From the NCBI RefSeq assembly GCF_004025535.1, contig NZ_QJRG01000048.1:64933-128932 (forward strand): 64,000 nucleotides of DNA. The letters run 5' to 3'. The notes under the pieces were generated by a model. That model worked only from the letters and a program-made list of their open reading frames with translations, did not search any database and was not told the origin of the DNA. The stretch is from Pseudomonas alkylphenolica (GTDB taxonomy: Bacteria; Pseudomonadota; Gammaproteobacteria; Pseudomonadales; Pseudomonadaceae). Positions 26,420 through 35,230 of this stretch are shown here, in pieces. A program made the position numbers and the translations under genes. How positions within the stretch are numbered: position 1 is the stretch's first letter; the number at the start of each line of letters is the position of its first letter.

Positions 26420-27700
26420 ATGCAACGATCGTTGACGCTCAGGGCTATTGTCTGTTTGAGCACCCTGACTCCGGCCACAATGCTATACGCAGCGCCAGAC
26501 CCTCAGGTCGAAGCACTAAAAAAAGAACTCATGGAGCTGAAGCAACGGTACGAAGCACAACAAAATGCGCTGATGGTCCTTGAACAGCGCGTTCGCCAAG
26601 TCGAAGAAGCCCCGGCAACACCGGCCCCCAAACGTCTGACCAGGTCCCCCGCGGAAACCACCCGGGATGGCCAGACAGTGGCGGCCGGCGCCCCAGGCAC
26701 CACCAACAGCTCCTACGGCCAGTCGCTCAAAGACGATTCGGAGCCGGCGCAGAGCGTTTCCAACCTGTATGACGAAGCCAGTGGCTTCTTCGGTGGCGGC
26801 AAGTTCAGCGTCGAGACCGGCCTCACCTATACCCACTACGACACCCGCGCCCTGGTCCTCAACGGCTTCCTGGCACTGGACTCGATTTTCCTCGGCAATA
26901 TCAACCTTGACCGTATCAAGGCCGACAACTGGACCCTGGACCTCACCGCCCGCTACAACGTCGCACAGCGATGGCAGTTCGATATCAACGTTCCGGTGGT
27001 GTACCGCGAATCCACCTACTCCTCGGGCGGCGCAGGTGGCGCCGGCCCGGTTACCTCCGATGCGACGGTCACCCGTGACCCAACCATCGGCGATATCAAC
27101 GTCGGCGTTGCCTACAAGTTCCTCGATGAATCGGAAAACTGGCCCGACGCGGTCGCCACCCTGCGCGTCAAGGCGCCGACCGGTGATGATCCCTATGGCA
27201 TCAAGCTGGTCAACGACCCCAGCAACGATAACCTCTCGGTGCCTGAGGACCTGCCCACCGGTAATGGTGTGTGGGCGATTACGCCCGGGATCTCGCTGGT
27301 CAAGACCTTTGACCCTGCGGTACTTTTCGGCAGCCTGTCGTACACCTACAACATGCAGGATTCGTTCAGCGACATCAGCCCCACGATCAACACCAAAGTC
27401 CCGGGTGACGTGAAACTCGGCGACTCCTGGCAAATCGGTGCGGGTATTGCCTTTGCCTTGAACGAGAAAATGAGTATGTCGTTTTCGTTCTCCGATCAGT
27501 TTGCCCGCAAAAGCAAGATCAAGCCCGATGGTGGCGACTGGCAGTCGGTGCCCAGCAGCGATTACAACGCCGCCAACTTCAACATCGGCATGACCCTGGC
27601 TGCCACCGACAGCCTGACCATCGTGCCCAACCTGGCCATCGGCTTGACCGACGATTCGCCGGACTTCTCCTTCAGCTTGAAGTTTCCGTACTACTTCTAA
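26420..27700 (+). CDS. fapF: Fap outer-membrane secretion pore FapF
   Basis: A 426-residue outer-membrane protein that exports Fap subunits. A signal peptide (to YAAP near 25) is followed by a predicted coiled coil (VEALKKELMELKQRYEAQQN and onward to about 62), a Pro/Thr linker, a plug-like segment (SVSNLYDEASGFFGGGKFSVETGL near 112-135) and then alternating amphipathic strands. The last strand ends in FPYYF, a typical beta-barrel C-terminus. This is the domain order of FapF, whose trimeric barrel is gated by N-terminal helices. A 20-base-pair terminator follows. Confidence 0.92.
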   Translation: MQRSLTLRAIVCLSTLTPATMLYAAPDPQVEALKKELMELKQRYEAQQNALMVLEQRVRQVEEAPATPAPKRLTRSPAETTRDGQTVAAGAPGTTNSSYGQSLKDDSEPAQSVSNLYDEASGFFGGGKFSVETGLTYTHYDTRALVLNGFLALDSIFLGNINLDRIKADNWTLDLTARYNVAQRWQFDINVPVVYRESTYSSGGAGGAGPVTSDATVTRDPTIGDINVGVAYKFLDESENWPDAVATLRVKAPTGDDPYGIKLVNDPSNDNLSVPEDLPTGNGVWAITPGISLVKTFDPAVLFGSLSYTYNMQDSFSDISPTINTKVPGDVKLGDSWQIGAGIAFALNEKMSMSFSFSDQFARKSKIKPDGGDWQSVPSSDYNAANFNIGMTLAATDSLTIVPNLAIGLTDDSPDFSFSLKFPYYF

Positions 27701-27705
27701 CGTGC

Positions 27706-27749
27706 CCGCCCATGAAAAAGCCCGCCGAAGCGGGCTTTTTCATGGGCGG
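27706..27749. terminator. Bidirectional terminator between fapF and the VpsR-like gene
   Basis: A perfect 20-base-pair stem (27706-27725 with 27730-27749) has a CGAA loop and an internal A5/T5 tract, so it can end transcription from fapF on the plus strand and from the convergent regulator gene on the minus strand. Confidence 0.9.
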
Positions 27750-27762
27750 TACTCGCAACTAC

Positions 27763-29088
27763 TCAGCGGATCTGGTGCTTGTGCAGCAGCCGGTAAAACG
27801 TAGGCCGGGAAATACCCAGCACCTTGGCGGCGATACTCAAGTTGTCGCTGTGCCGGTTGAGCACATCGCACAACGCCTGACGCTCGGCCAGGTGCTTGTA
27901 GTTTTCAAGCGTGCCCATGCTCGGCACGAAGGCATTCTGACTGTGCAGGCCCAGGTCCTGCGCTTCAATCTGCCGGCCCTCGGCCAACACCAGGCCGCGC
28001 CGCACCCGGTTGGCCAGTTCACGCACGTTGCCAGGCCAGTCGTGCTTGCCCATCGCCATCAGTGCATCTTCGCTGAAACTTCGTGGGCGCCGCCCGGTTT
28101 CCAGGCTGTAGAAATGAGCGAAGTGATTCGCCAGCATCGACAGGTCGCCATGCCGGTCTCGCAACGGTGCGGTAACCACCTGCAGGACATTGAGCCGGTA
28201 ATACAGGTCCTCACGAAAGCGGCCGCGGGCGATGGCCTGTTCCAGGTCAACATGGGTGGCGGCCAGCACCCGCACATCCACAGCTATCGGCTGGCTGCCG
28301 CCAACCCGCTCGATGTGTTTTTCCTGAAGAAAGCGCAGCAAGTTGGCCTGTAGTTCCAGCGGCAGGTCACCAATTTCGTCGAGAAACAACGTGCCACCGT
28401 TGGCCGCCTCGATGCGGCCGATCTTGCGCTGGTGGGCACCGGTAAACGCGCCCTTTTCGTGGCCGAACAGCTCGGACTGGATCAGTTGCTCGGGCATCGC
28501 GCCGCAATTGATCGCCACAAAGGGTTTGTCCCGACGCTGTGACTGACGGTGCAGGGTTCGCGCCACCAGTTCTTTGCCCGTACCACTTTCGCCGCGTATC
28601 AGTACCGGCGACTCGGTCGGTGCCAGTTTGCTCAGCAGTTTGCGCAATTCGCGAACGGGTCGGCTGTCACCCAGCAACTCATGATCATCCTCATCAACAT
28701 GCACAGTACCCTTGCCACGCAGGCGCGCCATGCCGAACGCACGACCGATGGTGACCTGCACGCGCGAGACATCAAACGGCAAGGTGTGGAAATCAAAGAA
28801 CCATTCACAGACAAAGTCGCCGACGTTCTGCATCCGCAGTTCATCGCCACCGAGCACGGCGATCCACTCGGTTTTGCTGCGTTTGATGAGGTCTTTGACC
28901 GCGTCCGGATGCTTGAGGTGCGAAGCCTGCAGGCGTAGCAAGCCGACATCACACGGATGCTCCAGGGCCGAAGCCAAGGTACAGCTGTGAACATCCCAGC
29001 CGACGTTGCGCAGGCCTGGTAATAAACGGTGACAATCATCGCAGGGGTCGACGATCAGCAGGCGGCGATTGGATGCAGGCTCAAGCAT
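27763..29088 (-). CDS. Sigma-54-dependent regulator with degenerate receiver domain (VpsR-like)
   Basis: A 441-residue activator: receiver-like/VpsR N-terminal domain (about 1-125), AAA+ domain with GESGTGKE, intact GAFTGA and GGTLFLDEIGD, and a Fis-type HTH (SIAAKVLGISRPTFYRLLHKH). At the position of the phosphoacceptor after the third strand (DVGLLRL) there is Arg52 instead of Asp, so it is probably not switched by phosphorylation. VpsR-type relatives bind cyclic-di-GMP, which would suit biofilm amyloid control. It converges on fap across a shared terminator, and fap has a -24/-12 promoter; control of fap is therefore inferred. AAGGAAAGG precedes the ATG. Confidence 0.85.
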   Translation of the reverse strand: MLEPASNRRLLIVDPCDDCHRLLPGLRNVGWDVHSCTLASALEHPCDVGLLRLQASHLKHPDAVKDLIKRSKTEWIAVLGGDELRMQNVGDFVCEWFFDFHTLPFDVSRVQVTIGRAFGMARLRGKGTVHVDEDDHELLGDSRPVRELRKLLSKLAPTESPVLIRGESGTGKELVARTLHRQSQRRDKPFVAINCGAMPEQLIQSELFGHEKGAFTGAHQRKIGRIEAANGGTLFLDEIGDLPLELQANLLRFLQEKHIERVGGSQPIAVDVRVLAATHVDLEQAIARGRFREDLYYRLNVLQVVTAPLRDRHGDLSMLANHFAHFYSLETGRRPRSFSEDALMAMGKHDWPGNVRELANRVRRGLVLAEGRQIEAQDLGLHSQNAFVPSMGTLENYKHLAERQALCDVLNRHSDNLSIAAKVLGISRPTFYRLLHKHQIR

Positions 29089-29396
29089 GACCTTTCCTTG
29101 GCGCCAATTGATGGATTTTTAATAGAAACAGCAAGTTGGCGGACCCGTTTGTAACAGTAGCAACGATGCGTCAAACGCCCACTACCGTCTGTCTGTAAAA
29201 CAATCGTTCACACCAGGCCCCGGGAATCTTTTTTAACTTTCAGCGTCACAGCCGGCAAGTGTTACAACTTTTTGCGATAGATGAAAAAAGTTGCAGTCTG
29301 TTGTGACTTACCCCGGTGCTGCGTGCATCAGTACAAGTAACCCACCGCTAACGCGGCTGTTAATTACCTTGTTTGGCCCACAGAGAGACCGAACCC
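29089..29396. other. Intergenic region with an AT-rich inverted repeat
   Basis: This 308-base divergent gap holds CAACTTTTT (29265-29273) and AAAAAGTTG (29285-29293), perfect 9-base arms around an 11-base loop. It could be an operator or the stem of a leader RNA. No small gene, riboswitch or convincing promoter could be recognised. Confidence 0.4.
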
Positions 29397-29663
29397 ATGA
29401 ACGCCCCGCTCCGTGTCAACGAAGCACTGCTGATTGCCGACCACGCCTTCGAACCCTTCCAGTGTGTTGCCTGGGATTCGCCGAACGGCACAGGTGAACT
29501 AAGCCTGACAGTGATCGACCGGACAAGCACGCGCATTGGCAGCAAGCAAGTGCCAAGCAGCACCTACTCCGACCCGGCGCAACTGGCCAGCCTGATTGAA
29601 GAAATGCGTGCCGAGTTGAAAAAACAAGGGTGCGCCTTGCAACCCTGGTCAATGCCCGCATAA
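29397..29663 (+). CDS. Hypothetical protein, distantly DUF1652-like
   Basis: An 88-residue cytosolic protein. Its skeleton (AFEPFQC, ELSLTVIDR, RIG, QLASLIEEMRAELKKQG) parallels the DUF1652 protein at 6346-6606 (SFLPTRC, SLTVKVFDR, RVD, AISNLILGLRNDL), but identity is low. I do not recognise a function. The ATG at 29397 is preferred over 29373 because the block resembling DUF1652 begins soon after it; the ribosome binding site is weak in both cases. A hairpin (29693-29717) follows. Confidence 0.6.
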   Translation: MNAPLRVNEALLIADHAFEPFQCVAWDSPNGTGELSLTVIDRTSTRIGSKQVPSSTYSDPAQLASLIEEMRAELKKQGCALQPWSMPA

Positions 29664-29794
29664 ACAGTATGCGTTACTTGCATTGCCAATGAGTGCGCAC
29701 CGGTTCACGGTGTGCACCCGGCAATTAAGTTGTTACATTCATATGACTGCGACACATAGCCGCAGTATTGCCAGCACCGTATTGTGCGCGTGGC

Positions 29795-30463
29795 TTAATT
29801 AATTAAAACCTTGAAACTTTCAATCGACCGGTAGTCCGCTTCCAACTGCCGGGCCAATAAGCGTGCGCGCCCCAATCGCACCGGCGAACACTCCATATCG
29901 ATCAACATACTTGGGCACGGCAGCGGCTGTAACGGATCCCAGGCCTTTAATCGACCATCGGTCAGTACCAGGCAACGTTGTTGTTCTTGCGGGTGACGGC
30001 GCTGGCGAGCCAGTAACCAGTGGCGTGCCTGTTCAAGGGCGGCGAGCAGTGGTGTCCCCCCGCCTGCACCGAGATTTTCCAGCCAGGGTTGCAACGCTGC
30101 TGACGCTTTCAGGCCATGACGCTGCCAACGTGGCGTATTGCCGCTGGCGGTGAGCAGGGTCAGCCGTGCTCGCTGGCGATAAGCCTGATCAAAGAAACTG
30201 GCCAACAGGCCCTTGGCCTGGCTCAAGGCCTGGAAACGACGGGTAGAGGCCGAGGCGTCGACGATCACCAGCCACAGTTCATTGGCGCTCGCCGTGCGTT
30301 GCTGCCAACGCAGGTGGCTGCGCTGCGTCGGACGACCGTTGAGCAAGGTGGCCGGCCACGCCACTTTACCCTGCTCGGCCGCGCGGGCCCGCCCACGAGG
30401 CCCCTGCTTGATAGCACCTGCTCGGGGCCTGGCATCCGTTGTCTGCGACCGACGGATGCTCAG
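29795..30463 (-). CDS. ChlD-like VWA domain, reached by -1 frameshift from chlI
   Basis: This frame encodes a von Willebrand A domain with the metal-site motif DASAS (LWLVIVDASASTRRF) and LVLTDG, as in magnesium/cobalt chelatase medium subunits. The frame stays open upstream across the chlI stop, encoding a basic Arg/Ala-rich linker that chelatase subunits also have. No ATG exists there; possible internal starts are a CTG in the CTGA overlap (30463) or a GTG at 30364. A -1 frameshift at 30466-30472 would join it to ChlI, giving a protein of about 556 residues. That is the route I favour. Confidence 0.8.
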   Translation of the reverse strand: MSIRRSQTTDARPRAGAIKQGPRGRARAAEQGKVAWPATLLNGRPTQRSHLRWQQRTASANELWLVIVDASASTRRFQALSQAKGLLASFFDQAYRQRARLTLLTASGNTPRWQRHGLKASAALQPWLENLGAGGGTPLLAALEQARHWLLARQRRHPQEQQRCLVLTDGRLKAWDPLQPLPCPSMLIDMECSPVRLGRARLLARQLEADYRSIESFKVLIN

Positions 30464-30489
30464 GGCTTTTTTGCCCAGTTCGGCACCTC
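30432..30489 (-). promoter_or_regulatory. Programmed -1 frameshift signal, dnaX-like
   Basis: Read on the minus strand: Shine-Dalgarno-like GAGGTG (30489-30484), 11 bases, slippery A-AAA-AAG in the zero frame (30472-30466), 6 bases containing the chlI stop TGA, then a stem GCATCCGT/ACGGATGC (30459-30452 with 30439-30432) and a 12-base loop. All three parts match the layout of the E. coli dnaX signal. Confidence 0.85.
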
Positions 30490-31464
30490 GCGCCGGGCCC
30501 CGGTTGCCGTGGCCTGTGGCGGCATTTCACCCCAGGCGCCCTGGCCTTGTTGCCTGCTGCCGGCGTCACCGCCCGGTGGTGGCTCGGTCGGGGACTGCGG
30601 CGGCGATTGAGGCGTTTCGCGGCGGCGGTGACGCAGGGCAAAGTCTGCCACTGCGTCGATGTCCTGCGCTTCGATCGCAACGCCACCCCGCCAGGCCACA
30701 TGCGCCCGGGCGGCACGCAGCCAGACCAGGTCTGCGCGCAAACCATCGACACCCGCGGCAAAGCAGCGCTCGGTGATCTGCGCCAGGGCATGATCATCCA
30801 GGGCGATGTGCGACAGTTGCTCACGTGCTGACTGGCAGCGTTCCCGCAATTGTCGTTGCGCCTCGGCCCAGGTTTGGCAGAACCCTTGCGGGTCGGCATC
30901 GAAATCCAGCCGGCGTCGAATAATCAGCCCACGTGCCTGCGGTTCCGGTTGCCCGTCCAGGGCAACATTGAGGCCAAAGCGATCGAGCAATTGCGGGCGC
31001 AGTTCCCCTTCCTCAGGGTTCATGGTTCCGATCAACACAAAACGGGCGCTGTGACGATGCGAGATGCCATCACGCTCGACACGATTGGTACCACTGGCGG
31101 CAACATCCAGCAGCAGATCGACCAACGGGTCAGCCAGCAGGTTGACTTCATCGACATACAGCACGCCGCCGTCGGCCTTGGCCAGCACACCCGGCGAAAA
31201 CTGCGCTTTGCCCTGTCCCAACGCGGCATCCAGATCGAGGGTGCCGACCAGCCGCTCTTCACTGGCGCCCAGTGGCAGCGTGACGAACGGGCCTTCGTTC
31301 AGCAGATCCGCCAACCCGCGGGCCAGCGTGCTCTTGGCCATGCCTCGTGGCCCTTCGATCAAGACGCCGCCGATCTTCGGATCAATGGCCGTCAGGCACA
31401 GGGCCAGTTTCAGCTCATCGGCGCCGACCACGGCAGACAGCGGGAAATGTACAGGTTCGGTCAT
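30460..31464 (-). CDS. ChlI/CobS-like AAA+ chelatase subunit (zero-frame product)
   Basis: A 334-residue ATPase of the magnesium-chelatase ChlI type. It has Walker A IEGPRGMAKS near 35-44, Walker B GGVLYVDEVNLL near 98-109, and IGTMNPEEGELRPQLLDRFGL near 147-167. The C-terminus turns into a Pro/Gln/Gly-rich tail. It starts one base after the cobN stop. With CobN and the ChlD-like frame it should form the three-part ATP-dependent cobaltochelatase of aerobic B12 synthesis. Published work describes chlD genes of this kind that yield a short (ChlI-like) and a long (ChlI-ChlD) product by frameshifting; the signal at the end of this gene fits that. Confidence 0.9.
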   Translation of the reverse strand: MTEPVHFPLSAVVGADELKLALCLTAIDPKIGGVLIEGPRGMAKSTLARGLADLLNEGPFVTLPLGASEERLVGTLDLDAALGQGKAQFSPGVLAKADGGVLYVDEVNLLADPLVDLLLDVAASGTNRVERDGISHRHSARFVLIGTMNPEEGELRPQLLDRFGLNVALDGQPEPQARGLIIRRRLDFDADPQGFCQTWAEAQRQLRERCQSAREQLSHIALDDHALAQITERCFAAGVDGLRADLVWLRAARAHVAWRGGVAIEAQDIDAVADFALRHRRRETPQSPPQSPTEPPPGGDAGSRQQGQGAWGEMPPQATATGARREVPNWAKKP

Positions 31465-31465
31465 C

Positions 31466-34400
31466 TCAGTTCTCTTCTTCGCCGTCCAGCAAGTGCTCTT
31501 CCAAGGCCTGTCGGTACGCACCTGGTGCCTCCCAAAGGCCTCGCTGCTGGGCTTCGAGCAGGCGCTCGGTAATGTCACGCAGCGCCTGGGGATTGTGCTG
31601 TCGGATAAAGTCACGGGTCGGGCCATCGAGTACATAAGCCTCGGCCAGTGCCTGGTAATGATGGTCGTCGATCAAGTGCGTGGTGGCATCGAACGCGAAC
31701 AGGTTATCGACGGTGGCCGCCAGCTCGAAGGCACCTTTGTAACTATGGCGTTTGACTCCGTCTATCCATTTGGGATTGAGCGCACGGGCACGGATCACGC
31801 GGTTGAGCTCTTCTTTCAGGGTGCGGATACGCGGTCGGTCCGGTTGGCTGTGATCGCCGTGGTAACTGGCAACGCGAGCACCACCGAGGCTTTCCACGGC
31901 GGCCAGCATGCCGCCCTGGAACTGGTAATAGTCATTGGAATCAAGCAGGTCGTGCTCATGATTGTCCTGGTTCTGTATCACCGCCTGAACCTGGCTCAAG
32001 CGTCGGGCAAAATCGACCTGCGCGGGTGTGCCGTCATCCGCAGCGCCATAGGCATAACCACCATGGTTGAGGTAGACCTCGGCCAGGTCCTTGCGCTCGT
32101 TCCACAAGTGCCCGTCGATTGCATTCTGCACGCCGGCGCCGTAAGCCCCCGGCTTTGCCCCGAATATCCGCCAGCCCGCCTGACGCGCCGCCTGCTCTTG
32201 GCTCACGCCCTGGCGCTCCAGTTCGGCACGTTCACTGCGTACGCGAGCGGCCAGCGGGTTGAGGTCTTCAGGCTCGTCCAGCGCCGCCACGGCTTGAACC
32301 GCCGCGTCGAACAGCTTGATGAGATTACCGAACGCATCGCGGAAAAACCCTGAGACACGCAGCGTCACATCCACCCGTGGACGGTCCAGCAGGCTCAGGG
32401 GCAGGATTTCAAAGTCATCGACGCGCTGGCTGCCACTGGCCCACACCGGGCGCACCCCGAGCAGGGCCATGGCCTGGGCGATATCATCACCACCGGTACG
32501 CATGGTTGCCGTGCCCCACACCGACAACCCCAATTGGCGAAGGTGGTCGCCGTGATCCTGGAGATGACGCTCCAGAATCAGGTTGGCCGACGCAAAACCG
32601 ATGCGCCATGCCGTGGTGGTCGGCAAGTTGCGAACGTCAACGGTATAGAAGTTGCGACCGGTCGGCAGTACGTCCAGGCGACCGCGGCTCGGCGCACCGC
32701 TGGGCCCTGCCGGGACGAAGCGGCCCTGTAGCGCTGCCGACAAACCGGCAAGCTCTGCAGGACCACAGGCATCCAGCTGTGGCGCAATATGCTGCTGCAA
32801 GGCCTCAAGCACCGCACGTACATCGGCCCATTGCGGCTCGGCTGGCAGCTGCGCCCCGCCGTTCACGGCCTGGCTGATGAAGCAGGCCGCGAGCTTTTCC
32901 AGGCGCTCGCGGGTGTCGCCCATCGTTCGCCATAGCGCTGCGTCCTGCGCCAGCAACATTGCCGGGCGCGGGCCCTGCCATGGCTGGCCAAGGTCACAGT
33001 CGAGCGGGTCAAAGCCCAGTTGCAGGGCGCGCGCCAAGGCTCGCAACAGGCTGGCATTGGCACCCCGGCCATCGCCGCGTTCAACGCGTAACAGGGCCAG
33101 CAAGGTATCGATGCGCAAGCGCCCGCCCGGCGATTCGCCGAACACATGCAGGCCGTCGCGTATCTGCGACTCTTTAAGGTCGCACAGGTAGGTGTCCAGA
33201 CGCGGCAACCACACGGCGGCGTCATCCAGCGCGCCTTCAAGCTGCAGTTCACGATCGATATGGTTGTCGCGTACCAGCGCCAGGATGTCCCGTTGCAGCT
33301 CACGTGCACGCCGTGGGTCGAGCAACTGGGCTTCGTAATACTCGTCGGCCAGCGCTTCAAGATGACGCAACGGACCATAGGTTTCGGCGCGGGTCAGTGG
33401 CGGCATCAGGTGATCAATGATCACCGCCTGGGTGCGCCGTTTGGCCTGGGCGCCCTCGCCCGGGTCATTGACGATAAATGGATAGATGTTGGGCAGCGGC
33501 CCGATCAGTGCGTCCGGCCAGCACTGGGCGGAGAGACCGACGCCTTTACCCGGCAGCCACTCCAGGTTGCCATGCTTGCCCACATGAATCAGCGCATCGG
33601 CGGCAAAACCATGCCGCAGCCAGAAGTAGAACGCCAGGTAGCCGTGCGGCGGCACCAGGTCCGGGTCGTGGTAGACCGCACTCTGGTCCAGCTGGTAACC
33701 ACGGGCAGGCTGAATGCCGACGAAGGTCAGGCCAAAACGCAGGCCGGCGACCATCATCCGCCCGCTGCGAAACATCGGATCGTGTTCGGGGCTACCCCAA
33801 CGCTCCAGCACCGCCTGCTGATTGGCCTGGGGCAAGGCGGCAAAGGCGCTCTGATAGTCGTCCAGGGCCATGCTTTGCAGGCAGGGCCGCTGGTCGAGGC
33901 TGTCCAGGTCGTTGCTGACACCGCCGAGCAATGCCTGAATCAACGCTGTGCCGCTGTCTGGCAGGTCGCTCAGCGGATAGCCCTGGTCCTTCAGTGTACG
34001 CAGAATGTTCAACGCCGCTGCGGGCGTGTCCAGGCCGACACCGTTGCCGATACGGCCGTCGCGTGTCGGGTAGTTGGCCAGCACCAGCGCCACCCGCTTT
34101 TGCTCATTGGGCACCTGTGCCAGCGCACACCAGCGCCGCGCCAGTTCCGCGACAAAGTCCATGCGCTCGGCATGTGGGCGATAGCAGACTACGTCCGACT
34201 GGCTGCGCTCGCTGCGCCAGGCCAGGTCCTTGAAACTGATCGGCCGGGTAATGATGCGCCCGTCCAGCTCCGGCAACACGATATGCATGGCCAGGTCGCG
34301 AGCCCCCAGGCCCTGCTCGCTGGCCGCCCACCCGGGCTCGTTGTCCTGGGCACAAATGGCTTGCAGCACCGGAATGTCCCGGCGAAACGGCCGCAGGTGC

Positions 34401-35227
34401 GGTTGCTCGGGGCTCGACTGGGCGAAGCCTGTGGTGTTGATGATCAGTGCGGCATCGACCTGATCCAGCCAGTCTTCTACCTGGTTCAGGCAACCGGCCT
34501 CTTTGAGGCTGGCCACCGCGATGGGCAGCGGATTGAGCCCGGCGAGCTGCAAGCGCTCGCAGAAGGTGTCGATAAAAGCCGTATTGGCCGCCTGCAGGTG
34601 CGAGCGGTAGAACAGTATCGGCACCACCGGTTGCTCGACCTGCCAGTCTGCAAACCAGTCGGCGAGTTCAGCGCTGGCCTTGCGCGGGTGATAAACCGCC
34701 GTACGCGGCAGCTGTTGCGGCTCGCTCCAGGGGTAGTCACGCTGCAGCCACTGGCTGGCCAGGCAGTTGAACAGGTTCAGCGCATTGGCTTTCCCGCCCT
34801 GGCGCAAGAAGTGCCAGAGCCGCTCGGCCTGCTCGGGCGTTACGGTACTCAGGCGGGTGAGTTCCGGGTCGGGACGATCATCACCCGGCACCAGAATCAG
34901 CTGCACGCCACGGGCCGCCAGTTCCAGTAGCTGCTCGACGCCATAGCGCCAATAGCCGACGCCGCCGTGCAGCGACACCAGAATCACCTTGGCATGGCGC
35001 AATACCTCGTCGACATACAGGTCGACCGAAGCATGGTTTTGCACCTGCATCGGGTTGGCCAGACGCAGGCTGGGAAAATCCCCGGGCAACTGCTGGGCGG
35101 TTTCGGCCAGCAGCGCCAGGTGCGAATCACCGCTGCAGAGAATTACCAGCTCGGCCGGGGTCTGGCCGAGGTCGGCAATGCTGTCGTCCGGTACAAAACC
35201 ACCGGGCTGGGTCCGCAGCAGGTGCAT
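31466..35227 (-). CDS. cobN: Cobaltochelatase subunit CobN
   Basis: The 1253-residue large subunit of aerobic cobaltochelatase inserts Co2+ into hydrogenobyrinic a,c-diamide. CobN/BchH-family markers include HVGKHGNLEWLPGKGVGLS near residue 540-560, the conserved PRRARELQRDI region, and FFRDAFGNLIKLFDAAV near 960. Length matches the family (about 1250-1280). It lies in cobW-cobN-chlI/chlD order with 3-base and 1-base gaps, below a cobalamin riboswitch. No frame break is seen. Confidence 0.95.
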   Translation of the reverse strand: MHLLRTQPGGFVPDDSIADLGQTPAELVILCSGDSHLALLAETAQQLPGDFPSLRLANPMQVQNHASVDLYVDEVLRHAKVILVSLHGGVGYWRYGVEQLLELAARGVQLILVPGDDRPDPELTRLSTVTPEQAERLWHFLRQGGKANALNLFNCLASQWLQRDYPWSEPQQLPRTAVYHPRKASAELADWFADWQVEQPVVPILFYRSHLQAANTAFIDTFCERLQLAGLNPLPIAVASLKEAGCLNQVEDWLDQVDAALIINTTGFAQSSPEQPHLRPFRRDIPVLQAICAQDNEPGWAASEQGLGARDLAMHIVLPELDGRIITRPISFKDLAWRSERSQSDVVCYRPHAERMDFVAELARRWCALAQVPNEQKRVALVLANYPTRDGRIGNGVGLDTPAAALNILRTLKDQGYPLSDLPDSGTALIQALLGGVSNDLDSLDQRPCLQSMALDDYQSAFAALPQANQQAVLERWGSPEHDPMFRSGRMMVAGLRFGLTFVGIQPARGYQLDQSAVYHDPDLVPPHGYLAFYFWLRHGFAADALIHVGKHGNLEWLPGKGVGLSAQCWPDALIGPLPNIYPFIVNDPGEGAQAKRRTQAVIIDHLMPPLTRAETYGPLRHLEALADEYYEAQLLDPRRARELQRDILALVRDNHIDRELQLEGALDDAAVWLPRLDTYLCDLKESQIRDGLHVFGESPGGRLRIDTLLALLRVERGDGRGANASLLRALARALQLGFDPLDCDLGQPWQGPRPAMLLAQDAALWRTMGDTRERLEKLAACFISQAVNGGAQLPAEPQWADVRAVLEALQQHIAPQLDACGPAELAGLSAALQGRFVPAGPSGAPSRGRLDVLPTGRNFYTVDVRNLPTTTAWRIGFASANLILERHLQDHGDHLRQLGLSVWGTATMRTGGDDIAQAMALLGVRPVWASGSQRVDDFEILPLSLLDRPRVDVTLRVSGFFRDAFGNLIKLFDAAVQAVAALDEPEDLNPLAARVRSERAELERQGVSQEQAARQAGWRIFGAKPGAYGAGVQNAIDGHLWNERKDLAEVYLNHGGYAYGAADDGTPAQVDFARRLSQVQAVIQNQDNHEHDLLDSNDYYQFQGGMLAAVESLGGARVASYHGDHSQPDRPRIRTLKEELNRVIRARALNPKWIDGVKRHSYKGAFELAATVDNLFAFDATTHLIDDHHYQALAEAYVLDGPTRDFIRQHNPQALRDITERLLEAQQRGLWEAPGAYRQALEEHLLDGEEEN

Positions 35228-35230
35228 GGG

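Noticed and set aside
29693..29717. Rho-independent terminator after the DUF1652-like gene
   Set aside because: A 10-base stem with one wobble is present but no T-run follows on either strand.
33146..34930. 594-codon plus-strand open frame
   Set aside because: It lies wholly antisense to cobN, which has clear family motifs; long mirror frames are expected at this GC content.
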